Shown: one piece after another, positions 47,478 to 56,074 of the stretch
Position numbering within the stretch: the stretch's first letter is position 1
How the letters are laid out: each line of letters opens with the position of its first letter
Assembly: GCF_001667145.1 (NCBI RefSeq)
Contig: NZ_LZIF01000116.1
Span: forward strand, 1 to 64,000
Direction of reading: 5' to 3'
Source: Mycobacterium sp. 852002-51971_SCH5477799-a
GTDB lineage: Bacteria > Actinomycetota > Actinomycetes > Mycobacteriales > Mycobacteriaceae
DNA length: 64,000 nt
The notes under the pieces: generated by a model
Database searches by the model: none
What the model was told of the DNA's origin: nothing
What the model saw: only the letters and a program-made list of their open reading frames with translations
Translations under genes and position numbers: made by a program

Positions 47478-48914
47478 TCACCACCCCAGCGGTAGCGGAT
47501 GCCCCTCGGCGAAGCCCGCCGTCGACTGCACCCCGACCACGACCCGCTCATGCAGCTGGACCAGGTTAGCGGCGCCGACATAGGTGCAGGTGCTGCGCAC
47601 GCCCGAGGTGATGTGATCGAGCAAATCCTCGACCCCGCCGCGGGCCGGATCCAGCCCCATCCGGGACGTCGAAATGCCTTCCTCGAACAGCGCCTTGCGA
47701 GCCCGATCGAACGCGGTGTCGGCGCCGCTGCGTGCCACCACCGCCCGTTTGGAGGCCATGCCGTAGCTCTCCTTGTACGGTTGGTCGTCGCGGTCGCGCA
47801 TCAGGTCTCCGGGCGACTCGTAGGTGCCGGCGAACCACGACCCGATCATCACGTTGGATGCCCCGGCGGCCAGCGCCAGCGCCACGTCCCTCGGATGCCG
47901 GATGCCACCGTCGGCCCACACATGCCCGCCCAATTCTCTTGCCGCCGAAGCGCATTCGACAATGGCGGAGAATTGCGGGCGGCCGACGCCGGTCATCATC
48001 CGGGTGGTGCACATCGCGCCCGGGCCGACACCGACCTTGACGATGTTCGCGCCGGCGCCCAGCAGATCGCGGGTGCCCTCAGCCGAGACCACGTTGCCAG
48101 CGGCAAGCGGCACACCCAGCTGTAGCGCCGCGACCGTCCGGATCGCCTCGATCGTCTTCACCTGATGCCCGTGCGCCGTGTCGATGACCAATAGATCGAT
48201 GCCTGCCTCGACCAGCGATCGGGCCTTGGCTCCGACATCGCCGTTGATTCCTACGGCCGCGCCCACCCGCAGCCGGCCCCGGGCGTCGACGGCAGGGGTA
48301 TACAGGCCCGCGCGGATGGCACCGGTACGGGTCAGCACGCCGGCCAGCGTTCCGTCGGCATTCGTCACGACCGCGACGCCGATGGGCGACTGCTCGAGCA
48401 GGTCGAAGACCTTGCGCGGCTCGGTTCCCACCGGGGCGGCGACGAAGTCGGTGAGCGCGACGTCGCGCACCCGGGTGAAGCGATCCACGCCCAGGCACGA
48501 CGATTCGCTCACCAGACCCAGCGGTCGGCCCTCGAAGGCGACCACGGCGACACCGTGCGCGCGCTTGTGGATCAGCGCCGTCGCGTCGGATACCGAGTCG
48601 TCGGGCGCGAGCACCACCGGGGTGTCGAGCACCAGGTCGCGGCTCTTGACGAACCCCACCGTCTGCTGCACCGCGGTGATCGGGAGATCCTGCGGCAGGA
48701 TGACGAGGCCGCCGCGCCGCGCAATCGTCTCGGCCATCCGGCGCCCCGCCACCGCGGTCATGTTGGCGACGATGATGGGGATCGTCGTGCCCGAGCCGTC
48801 AGTGGTGGACAGGTCGACGTCAAAGCGGGACGCGACCTCCGAACGGTTCGGCATCACGAACACGTCGTTGTAGGTCAAATCGTATGCGGGACTGTGCCCG
48901 TCGAGAAATCTCAT
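47478..48914 (-). CDS. guaB1: GuaB1, IMPDH-fold GMP reductase with CBS domains
   Basis: A 478-residue protein of the IMPDH/GMP reductase family. The nucleophilic Cys is C302 (GPGAMCTTRMMTGVG). Residues about 95-205 are a CBS pair (VLAPDDSVSDATALIHKRAH). The M. smegmatis orthologue is a GMP reductase regulated by ATP/GTP binding to the CBS domain, rather than an IMP dehydrogenase (that is GuaB2). It returns GMP to IMP in purine recycling. It follows gnd1 by 52 bp on the same strand. Confidence 0.9.
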   Translation of the reverse strand: MRFLDGHSPAYDLTYNDVFVMPNRSEVASRFDVDLSTTDGSGTTIPIIVANMTAVAGRRMAETIARRGGLVILPQDLPITAVQQTVGFVKSRDLVLDTPVVLAPDDSVSDATALIHKRAHGVAVVAFEGRPLGLVSESSCLGVDRFTRVRDVALTDFVAAPVGTEPRKVFDLLEQSPIGVAVVTNADGTLAGVLTRTGAIRAGLYTPAVDARGRLRVGAAVGINGDVGAKARSLVEAGIDLLVIDTAHGHQVKTIEAIRTVAALQLGVPLAAGNVVSAEGTRDLLGAGANIVKVGVGPGAMCTTRMMTGVGRPQFSAIVECASAARELGGHVWADGGIRHPRDVALALAAGASNVMIGSWFAGTYESPGDLMRDRDDQPYKESYGMASKRAVVARSGADTAFDRARKALFEEGISTSRMGLDPARGGVEDLLDHITSGVRSTCTYVGAANLVQLHERVVVGVQSTAGFAEGHPLPLGW

Positions 48915-48966
48915 CGCAGTCGTCCCACCAATTCAAGCCCCCTTCACGCCCTCGCGTGTCGCCCGG

Positions 48967-50436
48967 CTACGCGGGCACTTCGGTGCGATCTCCGCTCCAC
49001 AGTGTGTGGAAGCGCTTCTCCGGGTCGTCGTCGATCCGGCCGTAGGTGTGCGCGCCGAAGAAGTCCCGCAACCCCTGGGTGAGCGCGGCGGGCAGCCGCT
49101 CGGTGCGCAGCGCGTCGTAATAGGACAGCGCCGAGGCAAACCCCGGGATCGGGATGCCGAGTTCGGTGGCCTTCACCACCACCCGGCGCCAGCTGTCGAT
49201 GGATTCCTCGATGGCGCTGCGGAAGTAGGGCGCGACGATCAGGCTCGGCAGGTCGGCGTCGGAGTCGAACGCCTCCTTGATCCTGTTGAGGAACTTTGCG
49301 CGGATGATGCAACCGCCGCGCCAGATGGTCGCCATGTCGCCCGGGGTGATGCCCCAGTCGTACTCGACGCTGCCCGCCTGGATCTGGTTGAAGCCCTGAG
49401 CGTAGGCGATGATCTTCGACGCATACAGCGCCTTGCTCACGTCATCGATGAACTGCGTTGCATCGCTTGGCTTTTCGCCCAGCTTGCCGGAGGCCAGGCC
49501 GGTGGTGGCCTTGCGCTGGGCGACCGAGCCGGATAGGGCTCGGGCGAACACCGCCTCGGCGATGCCGGTCACCGGCACACCGAGATCGAGCGCCGACTTC
49601 ACCGTCCAGCGTCCGGTGCCCTTCTGCTCGGCCTCGTCGAGGATGAGGTCGACCAGTGGCTTGCCGGTCTTGGCGTCGGTCTGGCGCAGCACCTGGGCGG
49701 TGATCTCGATCAAAAAGCTGTCCAGGTCACCCTTGTTCCACTCGGCGAACACGTCGGCGATCTCGGGGGCGGACTTGCCCAGCCCGTCGCGCAACAACTG
49801 GTAGGCCTCGCCGATCAGCTGCATGTCGGAGTACTCGATGCCGTTGTGCACCATCTTGACGAAGTGCCCGGCGCCGTCGGGGCCGATGTGGGTGCAGCAC
49901 GGCACGCCGTCGACGTGGGCAGAGATCTCCTCGAGCAGCGGGCCCAGCGACTTGTAGGACTCGGCGGGGCCTCCCGGCATGATCGACGGCCCGTTCAGCG
50001 CTCCCTCCTCGCCGCCGGAGATGCCGGCGCCGACGAAATGCAGCCCGCGCTCGCGCATCGCCTTCTCGCGGCGGATGGTGTCGGTGTAGAGGGCGTTGCC
50101 GCCGTCGATGATGATGTCGCCTTCTTCCATGGCGTCGGCGAGCTCGTTGATGACGGCATCAGTGGGGTCGCCGGCCTTGACCATGATCAGCACCCGGCGC
50201 GGCTTCTCCAGCGCATCCAGGAATTCCGCGATGGATTCCGAACGCACGAACTTGCCCTCGTCGCCGTGCTCTTCGAGCAGCACATCGGTTTTGGCGATCG
50301 AGCGGTTGTGCAGCGCCACGGTGTAGCCGTGCCGGGCGAAGTTGCGGGCGATGTTGGAACCCATCACGGCCAGGCCCGTGACGCCGATCTGCGCGCTGCC
50401 GGTCTTGGATCCGGAGTGGGCATCCGACGAACTCAT
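48967..50436 (-). CDS. gnd1: 6-phosphogluconate dehydrogenase (decarboxylating)
   Basis: A 489-residue enzyme of the oxidative pentose phosphate pathway that makes ribulose 5-phosphate and NADPH. N-terminal nucleotide-binding motif is IGVTGLAVMGSNIARNFA; active-site stretches are GISGGEEGALNGPSIMPGG and GHFVKMVHNGIEYSDMQ with the catalytic Lys. C-terminal helical domain has YAQGFNQIQAGSVEYDW. ATG 50436 (MSSSDAHSG) has GAGAGGCG upstream; the frame runs five codons further. Confidence 0.95.
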   Translation of the reverse strand: MSSSDAHSGSKTGSAQIGVTGLAVMGSNIARNFARHGYTVALHNRSIAKTDVLLEEHGDEGKFVRSESIAEFLDALEKPRRVLIMVKAGDPTDAVINELADAMEEGDIIIDGGNALYTDTIRREKAMRERGLHFVGAGISGGEEGALNGPSIMPGGPAESYKSLGPLLEEISAHVDGVPCCTHIGPDGAGHFVKMVHNGIEYSDMQLIGEAYQLLRDGLGKSAPEIADVFAEWNKGDLDSFLIEITAQVLRQTDAKTGKPLVDLILDEAEQKGTGRWTVKSALDLGVPVTGIAEAVFARALSGSVAQRKATTGLASGKLGEKPSDATQFIDDVSKALYASKIIAYAQGFNQIQAGSVEYDWGITPGDMATIWRGGCIIRAKFLNRIKEAFDSDADLPSLIVAPYFRSAIEESIDSWRRVVVKATELGIPIPGFASALSYYDALRTERLPAALTQGLRDFFGAHTYGRIDDDPEKRFHTLWSGDRTEVPA

Positions 50437-50539
50437 GTTTTCGCCTCTCAATTAGGAGAACCTCTTTCGGCAAAAGCCTTCGGTGACACTGTGGCACAGC
50501 GAACACTCGGGCGTCCGGGGTGATCGGCTCTCGGCGGCC

Positions 50540-51490
50540 TCAGAGGTTGAACAAGCGTTCCAGCTCGGTGAGCCACGGGACGGCCAGCGCGATCGTGGGC
50601 ACCACGAATATCGCCGCCGCGGCCAGGTATGCGGCCGCCGACAACAGCGGGCTGTTGCCGCGGCCGCCGAGCCGTCGCACCCTGAGCACCGTGCTCGGGC
50701 CGCTGGCCGCGAGTGCGCCCGACGGGGCCCGTCCCGATGCGCATGCGACCAGCGCCCGGGCCAGGGGAGCGCGACCCGCGGCGCGGACCGCCGCATCGTC
50801 GGCGAGCAGCTCGACCAGAAGCTGGACCGCACCGAGCGCGTTGGCGCTGCGGACCAGCCGCGGGAAGGCCGCGTGCACGGCGGTGAACGCCTCCAGCACC
50901 AGGTCGTGCCGCGCCCGCAGATGGGCGCGCTCGTGGGTGAGGATCGCCTCGACTTCGGGATCTGCGAGCGTGCTCAGCGTTCCCTCGCTGACCACCACGC
51001 GGCTGCGAACGCCCGGCAGGCAGTAGGCGAGCGGTTGCGGGACGTCCAGCACGCGCAGATCGCGGGTGCGGGCGCAGGGCTGGGACTTCGCGGCGCCGTG
51101 GCCGACCCCGACCAGGTCGACGACCATGCGGTGGTGGGCCCGTCGCTTCCGGTTGGCGATGGCCACTTGGACTACCGCGACCGTCAGCCGGGCGCCGACC
51201 AGCAAGGTCAGGGCGAACACGCTGATGTAGAGCGCCCACAGCGGCCAGCCGAGGCGGTCGGCCGCGCCGACGATACTGGTCGTGGGCCGCCCGTCGCGGC
51301 CGGGCACCAGCAAGCGGGTGGCGATCGAGATGCCGGCGCTGAACGCCGACAGGACCGCGGCCAGTGCAACGGCCTGCCAGAGCACCATTGCGGCGCGGGG
51401 AGCGCGCAGCGGCCAGCGCGCGCGTGCCAACATCGCCGGCACCGGGCCGGTCAGTAGCACCGCGATGATGGTGAAAGCCAGCGCGGACAC
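50540..51490 (-). CDS. M56 (BlaR1-like) membrane metalloprotease
   Basis: A 316-residue protein with about four membrane helices and the zinc-protease motif HERAH (residues 186-190, ILTHERAHLRARHD) on the cytosolic side. It resembles M. tuberculosis Rv1845c, the partner of BlaI, but it lacks the extracellular penicillin-binding sensor domain of staphylococcal BlaR1. It probably cleaves or triggers loss of BlaI on an unknown signal. GTG 51490 starts 14 bp after the blaI stop; the pair is an operon. Confidence 0.85.
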   Translation of the reverse strand: MSALAFTIIAVLLTGPVPAMLARARWPLRAPRAAMVLWQAVALAAVLSAFSAGISIATRLLVPGRDGRPTTSIVGAADRLGWPLWALYISVFALTLLVGARLTVAVVQVAIANRKRRAHHRMVVDLVGVGHGAAKSQPCARTRDLRVLDVPQPLAYCLPGVRSRVVVSEGTLSTLADPEVEAILTHERAHLRARHDLVLEAFTAVHAAFPRLVRSANALGAVQLLVELLADDAAVRAAGRAPLARALVACASGRAPSGALAASGPSTVLRVRRLGGRGNSPLLSAAAYLAAAAIFVVPTIALAVPWLTELERLFNL

Positions 51491-51504
51491 ACTGTCAGTG
51501 TCCC

Positions 51505-51924
51505 TCAGCCCTCCGGGCCAGCGCCAGCAGATGTCGAGTTCTTGCGTTGATTGGCTTCCAGTTCGGCCAGTGCGCGCCGCAGCGCCTCCGCCTCGTCGGC
51601 GCCGACACGTTCGACGAAGTGCACCAGTGCGGCCTTTCTGCCGCCAGGGTCTTCCGCCTGGGCCAGCGCGTCGACCATGAGTCCGGCGACCAATTCGTCG
51701 CGACCGTGCACCGGTGCGTACCGGTGCGCCCGATCGTCGCGAATCTGGGACACCAGGTTCTTTTTAGCCAACCGCTGCAGCACGGTCATGATCGTGGTGT
51801 AGGCCAGGTCGCGCTGTGCCGACAACGCCTCATGGACCTGGCGAACGGTCTGAGGGTCGGGCGTGGACCACAGATGGTCCATGACGGCCCGTTCCAGATC
51901 CCCCAGCCGTGTCAGTTTGGCCAT
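51505..51924 (-). CDS. blaI: BlaI-family transcriptional repressor
   Basis: A 139-residue winged-helix repressor, the same size as M. tuberculosis BlaI (Rv1846c, 138). The N-terminal domain has LTRLGDLERAVMDHLWSTPD and the recognition helix YTTIMTVLQRLAKKN; the C-terminal helices form the dimer. In M. tuberculosis BlaI represses blaC and its own operon and also ATP-synthase genes. ATG 51924 has AGGAGAT upstream. A dyad resembling its operator lies at 51967-51987. Confidence 0.92.
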   Translation of the reverse strand: MAKLTRLGDLERAVMDHLWSTPDPQTVRQVHEALSAQRDLAYTTIMTVLQRLAKKNLVSQIRDDRAHRYAPVHGRDELVAGLMVDALAQAEDPGGRKAALVHFVERVGADEAEALRRALAELEANQRKNSTSAGAGPEG

Positions 51925-51966
51925 AGTTCGTTCATCTCCTGAGCGTCGAATCAAGAGTACTCCGGC

Positions 51967-51987
51967 TTACTACCGACGGTCGTACGG
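51967..51987 (-). promoter_or_regulatory. Probable BlaI operator in front of blaI
   Basis: TTACTACCGACGGTCGTACG (51967-51986) forms an imperfect dyad with GAC/GTC half-sites around CCGACGGTC and outer TAC/GTA arms, resembling the remembered M. tuberculosis BlaI operator TACTAC/GTCGTAGTA. It stands 43 bp upstream of ATG 51924. Autorepression is expected. Confidence 0.55.
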
Positions 51988-52050
51988 AAGGCTGACAAAT
52001 CACTGTGTCGGCCGCCGTGGGCTCCGCCGCGAACACAAGAACCATACCGC

Positions 52051-52080
52051 TTGCAAAGTTAGGGCAGCCTTGCCTATGCT
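52051..52080 (+). promoter_or_regulatory. IdeR box and promoter of a MrsI-like sRNA
   Basis: TTGCAA (52051-52056) and TATGCT (52075-52080) are spaced 18 bp. Between them, TTAGGGCAGCCTTGCCTAT (52059-52077) matches the IdeR consensus TTAGGTTAGGCTAACCTAA at 13 of 19 positions, in both half-sites. Bound iron-loaded IdeR would cover -35 to -10 and repress in high iron. It lies between divergent blaI and the thioesterase gene. Confidence 0.82.
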
Positions 52081-52086
52081 TATCGA

Positions 52087-52190
52087 GTCGAGCGATACGG
52101 ACCGTGTGAGTGTCCTGAGGGCTGCAGCGACCCCCGGTCTACTCGATCGGCGAGCCCCGTGCCCTAAGGGTGCGGGGCTCAGCCGTTTTC
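52087..52190 (+). ncRNA. mrsI: Iron-responsive small RNA, MrsI (ncRv11846) type
   Basis: No open frame lies between the IdeR-controlled promoter and the terminator at 52152-52189, giving a transcript of about 100 nt. M. tuberculosis MrsI, an sRNA of about this size made under iron starvation, lies at exactly this position, between Rv1846c (blaI) and Rv1847. It represses non-essential iron-containing proteins by base pairing through a short exposed seed. A C-rich stretch (GACCCCCGG) around 52130 is a candidate pairing region here. The start site is inferred from the -10 element; the precise ends need mapping. Confidence 0.82.
52152..52189 (+). terminator. Intrinsic terminator of the MrsI-like sRNA
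   Basis: GAGCCCCG (52152-52160 with T) pairs with CGGGGCTC (52173-52180), extended by an inner GCCCT/AGGG pairing, and is followed by AGCCG and TTTT (52186-52189). It is the clearest Rho-independent terminator in the window; such terminators are uncommon in mycobacteria and typical of their sRNAs. Confidence 0.85.
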
Positions 52191-52241
52191 GGAGCTCGCC
52201 TTCCGCCGCGAGCGTGCTTGCGGCGGCCATGGTGTAGACAC

Positions 52242-52670
52242 ATGGACGTGCCAGACCCGCAGAAAACGATCCTCCCGCCGGACTTCGCCGCACCCTTCGA
52301 CCGTGAGATCGGGCTGCAATTCACGGAACTCAGCCCCGACGGCGCGCGCGCCCAGCTCGAGGTGACGCCCAAGCTGTTGCAGCCGATGGGTTTGGTTCAC
52401 GGTGGCGTTTACTGCTCGATGATCGAGAGCATGGCCAGCGTGGCCGCCTACACGTGGTTGGCCACCCGCGGCGGCGGAAATGTGGTGGGCGTCAACAACA
52501 ACACCGACTTCCTGCGCTCCATCGGCTCGGGCATGGTGTACGGCAGCGTCGAGCCCATCCACCGCGGCCGAAGCCAGCAATTGTGGTTGGTCACCATCAC
52601 CGACAGCGACGACCGGGTCGTCGCCCGCGGTCAAGTGCGACTGCAGAATCTCGAGATTCGCGAAGGCTGA
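52242..52670 (+). CDS. Hotdog-fold acyl-CoA thioesterase (Rv1847-like)
   Basis: A 142-residue PaaI-type thioesterase. The active-site stretch GLVHGGVYCSMIESMASVA has the HGG loop and acidic residue (Glu) of this class; NNTDFLRSIGSG is the second conserved segment. It hydrolyses acyl-CoA or aryl-CoA thioesters; the substrate is unknown. ATG 52242 (MDVPDPQKT) is the likely start. In M. tuberculosis the gene is followed by the urease operon ureABCFGD; here ndh converges after 66 bp. Confidence 0.88.
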   Translation: MDVPDPQKTILPPDFAAPFDREIGLQFTELSPDGARAQLEVTPKLLQPMGLVHGGVYCSMIESMASVAAYTWLATRGGGNVVGVNNNTDFLRSIGSGMVYGSVEPIHRGRSQQLWLVTITDSDDRVVARGQVRLQNLEIREG

Positions 52671-52736
52671 TCAGCCGCGGCGCGCGGCCCTTGGTGAAAC
52701 ACGCTCTCCCGCACCCTTATTGGAGGATGCCCGCGG

Positions 52737-54122
52737 CTAGCTGGCGCGTCTGGCCGCCGGCCGCTTGGTCTCGGCCGCGAGCACGGCCAACTGCTCGAGC
52801 CGGGTGCGTGCGAATGCCTGCTGCTCGGTGATGGTGAGCTGGCCGCGCCGGGTGCTCAGGAACGTCACAGTCCAGGACAGCAGCGTGCTGATCTTGGTCT
52901 TGAACCCGACCAGGTAAACCAGGTGCAGCACCAGCCACGCGAACCACGCGAACAGGCCGCTGAATTCGACCGGACCGATCTTGGCGACCGCGGAGAACCG
53001 CGACACCGTGGCCATCGAGCCCTTGTCGAAGTACTGGAATGGCTCCCGCTCGGCCGGGTTGGCACCGCCGAGTTCGGCCTTGATGGTGCTCGCGACGTAC
53101 TTGGCGCCCTGGATGGCGCCCTGCGCCACTCCCGGCACGCCTTCGACGGCGGCGAGGTCGCCGATGACGAACACGTTCGGGTGGCCGGGAACCGACAGGT
53201 CGGGCAGCACCTTGACCCGGCCGGCCCGGTCCAGCTCGACGGACGACTGATCGGCAAGGTCGCGGCCCAGCGGGCTGGCCGATACGCCGGCGGACCAGAC
53301 CTTGCAGGCCGATTCGATACGCCGGACGGTGCCGTCGGAATCCTTGACGGTGATGCCATTGCGGTCGACGTCGGTCACCATCGCGCCCAGCTGGATCTCT
53401 ACGCCCATCTTCTCCAGCCGGGCCGCGGCGCGCTGACCCAGCTTGTCGCCGAACGGTGGTAGCACGGCGGGCGCGGCGTCGAGCAGGATCACCCGCGCCC
53501 TCGTCGAGTCGATGTGCCGGAAGGATCCTTTCAGCGTGTAGGACGCCAATTCGGCGATCTGCCCGGCCATTTCGACGCCGGTGGGACCGGCCCCGATCAC
53601 GGTGAACGTCAGCAGCTTGGCACGTCGCTCCGGATCGCGGGACCGCTCGGCCTGTTCGAACGCGCTCAGGATTCGGCCCCGCACCTCGAGTGCGTCGTCG
53701 ATCGACTTCATGCCCGGGGCGAACTCGGCGAAATGGTCGTTGCCGAAATATGACTGGCCGGCGCCCGCGGCGATGATCAAGCTGTCGTAGGGAGTGTCAT
53801 AGGTGTGCCCAAGCAGGTCGGACACCACGAACTTGCCCTCCAGATCGATGTGGGTGACATCGCCGAGCAGCACCTGAACGTTGCGCTGGCGGCGCAGTAC
53901 AACACGGGTCGGCGGTGCGATATCGCCTTCGGACACAATGCCGGTCGCCACTTGGTACAGCAGCGGCTGGAACAGGTGATGGGTGGTGCGCGCGATCAGT
54001 TTGATGTCGACGTCGGCGTGCTTGAGTTTCTTGGCCGCGTTCAGACCACCGAAGCCGGAGCCGATGATGACGACCTGGTGACGGCGCTCCGGTCCAGCGT
54101 GGGTCTGTGGCTGGGGGCTCAT
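52737..54122 (-). CDS. ndh: Type II NADH dehydrogenase
   Basis: A 461-residue flavoprotein, close to M. tuberculosis Ndh (463). Two Rossmann motifs are present: VVIIGSGFGGLNAAKKL (FAD, from about residue 17) and FTVIGAGPTGVEMAGQ (NADH). The C-terminal amphipathic region AWFAWLVLHLVYLVGFKTK anchors it to the membrane. It passes electrons from NADH to menaquinone without pumping protons and is the main entry point to the mycobacterial respiratory chain. ATG 54122 gives MSPQPQTHAGPERRHQV. Confidence 0.95.
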   Translation of the reverse strand: MSPQPQTHAGPERRHQVVIIGSGFGGLNAAKKLKHADVDIKLIARTTHHLFQPLLYQVATGIVSEGDIAPPTRVVLRRQRNVQVLLGDVTHIDLEGKFVVSDLLGHTYDTPYDSLIIAAGAGQSYFGNDHFAEFAPGMKSIDDALEVRGRILSAFEQAERSRDPERRAKLLTFTVIGAGPTGVEMAGQIAELASYTLKGSFRHIDSTRARVILLDAAPAVLPPFGDKLGQRAAARLEKMGVEIQLGAMVTDVDRNGITVKDSDGTVRRIESACKVWSAGVSASPLGRDLADQSSVELDRAGRVKVLPDLSVPGHPNVFVIGDLAAVEGVPGVAQGAIQGAKYVASTIKAELGGANPAEREPFQYFDKGSMATVSRFSAVAKIGPVEFSGLFAWFAWLVLHLVYLVGFKTKISTLLSWTVTFLSTRRGQLTITEQQAFARTRLEQLAVLAAETKRPAARRAS

Positions 54123-54304
54123 GTTTCCGCTGCTCCTGACGCTTCTGGACGCGACTGCACTCAGCCACCACGCTAGTCAGGCAAATACCCGCAAACCTAA
54201 CTGGCAACATGTGCAATCAAACACATCACCAGTATCACTGCTGGTCGCCGGACGTGATACTCGTCATGTTCGACCGGGCGGTGCGCTGAGCTGCTACTGA
54301 CGCC

Positions 54305-55222
54305 CTACAGGCCCACGAGCGGACGCAGCGCTTCGCCGGCCGCCTCGATGATGCCGGGCGTGTAGAAGGGCAGATTGATGATCACGCCGTCGATGCCCGC
54401 GTCGATCACCTTGGTCTTGATCTGATCGGCGACCGAATCCGGCGTGCCGACCACCATCCGCTGCGTCATCTCGGCGGGAATCTGGTCCAGGCTCGCGTTT
54501 TCGTCGATCATCACGGTGGTCAGCGTGCTGGTTTCCAGGGTGGCGGGGTCGCGGCCCACCTCCTCGCAGGACCGGCGCACCGCGTCCAGCTTGCGCGGCA
54601 GCTCGTCGAAACCCGAGATCACGTTGAGGTGGTCGAAATGCCTTGCGGCGAGCGGGATTGTCTTCTTCTCCCCGCTGCCCCCGATCATCAGCGGGATGTG
54701 GTCGCGGAAGCGGGGATTGGCGAACGCCTCGCTGGTTTGGTACCACTTGCCCGAGAAGGTGGCCCGCTCGCCCTTGATCATCGGCAGGATGATCTGCAGG
54801 GCCTCGTCGAGGCGGTTGAACCGATCGGTGAAAGTGCCGAATTCGAAGCCCAATTGATCGTGCTCGAGCTGAAACCAACCGGTACCGATTCCCAGAATCG
54901 CGCGGCCCTGGCTCACCACGTCCAGTGTGGTGATGGTCTTCGCGAGCAGACTCGGGTTCCGGTACGAATTGCCCGTCACCAACGTGCCGAGCTGCACCCG
55001 CTCGGTGGCGGTGGCCAGCGCGCCCAGGGCGGTGTAGGCCTCCAGCATCGGCTGATCGGGCGATCCCAACATCGGCAGTTGGTAGAAGTGATCCATCACG
55101 AAAACCGAATCGAATCCGGCGGATTCGGCTTCGCGGGCCTGGGCGATGACGGTGGGGAAGAGTTGCTCAACCCCGGTGCCGTAGGAGAAGTTGGGAATCT
55201 GCAAACCGAGTCGAATAGCCAC
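54305..55222 (-). CDS. LLM-class F420-dependent oxidoreductase (Rv1855c-like)
   Basis: A 305-residue TIM-barrel protein of the luciferase-like/F420 family: FDSVFVMDHFYQLPMLGSPD, TERVQLGTLVTGNSYRNPSL and GRAILGIGTGWFQLEHDQLG are diagnostic. The hydride donor in this group is F420H2; the substrate is unknown. The stop at 54305 is 182 bp from ndh, so it may or may not be cotranscribed with it. The SDR gene lies 52 bp upstream on the same strand. Confidence 0.88.
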   Translation of the reverse strand: MAIRLGLQIPNFSYGTGVEQLFPTVIAQAREAESAGFDSVFVMDHFYQLPMLGSPDQPMLEAYTALGALATATERVQLGTLVTGNSYRNPSLLAKTITTLDVVSQGRAILGIGTGWFQLEHDQLGFEFGTFTDRFNRLDEALQIILPMIKGERATFSGKWYQTSEAFANPRFRDHIPLMIGGSGEKKTIPLAARHFDHLNVISGFDELPRKLDAVRRSCEEVGRDPATLETSTLTTVMIDENASLDQIPAEMTQRMVVGTPDSVADQIKTKVIDAGIDGVIINLPFYTPGIIEAAGEALRPLVGL

Positions 55223-55274
55223 GAGAATTACCGTAGCGATCGGCCTCGCCCCGGAGAAGGGTGCGCGCTACGCC

Positions 55275-55946
55275 TCAGGCGAAACGAGCCAGCGCGCCGT
55301 GGCTGACATGCAAGGTCTGGCCGGTGATGTGGCGAGCCGCCGACGTGGTCAAGAACAACGCCAACCGGGCGGCCTCGGCGGCCACCGGCGCTGGCGTGCG
55401 GGAGAGTCCGTCATAGCCTGCCTCGGCGCTGCGTCCACTCGCGACGACGTTGACCGTGATACCGCGGGTGCCGAAAACGCTTGCCTGGCCCGCGGTCCAG
55501 TTCGACAACGTCGCCTTGATCGCGGCGTCGGCGGTTCCCGCCGGTGGGTTCTCGGGCACCACGCTGATGATGGAGCCGCCCGAACGCAGGTGGTCGCCCA
55601 CGGCCTGCACGGTCAACACCGCCGAAAGCACCGTCGCGTCAAGGGCGTTGCGCCAGGCATTCGCCGTGTCGGCGATCGAATAGGTGCGCGAGTCGCCGGC
55701 GTCCCAGGTGGGTGACGGCACGTTGACGATGGTGTCCAGATGGTGCGGGAACAGGGGACGGGCCTCTTCGAGGCTGGCCGGGTCGGTGGTGTCGCAGACG
55801 ATCGCGTCGACCTCGAGCTCCTTGGCGGCGATCTCCAACTCGCTCTTGCGTGCGCCCACGATGGTCACTTTGTGGCCGTCATCGCGGAAGCCCTCGGCTA
55901 CCGTGCGCCCCAGGTCCGTGTCTCCGCCGGTAACCAGCACCTCCAT
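55275..55946 (-). CDS. Atypical short-chain dehydrogenase-like protein (Rv1856c-like)
   Basis: A 223-residue Rossmann protein. The N-terminal motif is VTGGDTDLGRTVAEGF rather than TGxxxGxG, and the usual YxxxK active site is replaced: the Lys in ADAAIKATLSNW is present but the Tyr four residues before it is Asp. A usual catalytic role is therefore doubtful; binding of a nucleotide cofactor is possible. The M. tuberculosis protein has Ser there, so the loss is ancestral. ATG 55946 has GAGGAGG 7 nt upstream. A palindrome lies upstream at 55996-56007. Confidence 0.85.
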   Translation of the reverse strand: MEVLVTGGDTDLGRTVAEGFRDDGHKVTIVGARKSELEIAAKELEVDAIVCDTTDPASLEEARPLFPHHLDTIVNVPSPTWDAGDSRTYSIADTANAWRNALDATVLSAVLTVQAVGDHLRSGGSIISVVPENPPAGTADAAIKATLSNWTAGQASVFGTRGITVNVVASGRSAEAGYDGLSRTPAPVAAEAARLALFLTTSAARHITGQTLHVSHGALARFA

Positions 55947-55995
55947 GCCATGACCTCCTCGTGTTCACGCGTTATGGCATCGGTCCCAGATATGT

Positions 55996-56007
55996 TACTG
56001 GACAGTA
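55996..56007 (-). promoter_or_regulatory. Short palindrome in the SDR promoter region
   Basis: TACTGGACAGTA consists of TACTG and CAGTA around GA, a perfect dyad of TetR-operator type. On the minus strand it lies just upstream of a CATATCT -10-like hexamer about 45-50 bp before ATG 55946. The bound regulator is unknown. Confidence 0.4.
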
Positions 56008-56074
56008 GCTAGTCGGCGAAACTTTACCCGGCGCGACGCGCGGATCGTTTGGGTAACTATTTGGCCGCTACTTT

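Noticed and set aside
52673..52738. Inverted repeat AGCCGCGG/CCGCGGCT as a two-way terminator between the thioesterase gene and ndh
   Set aside because: The loop would be 50 nt, there is no U-run and the repeat enters the ndh stop region; a chance GC-rich match is as likely.
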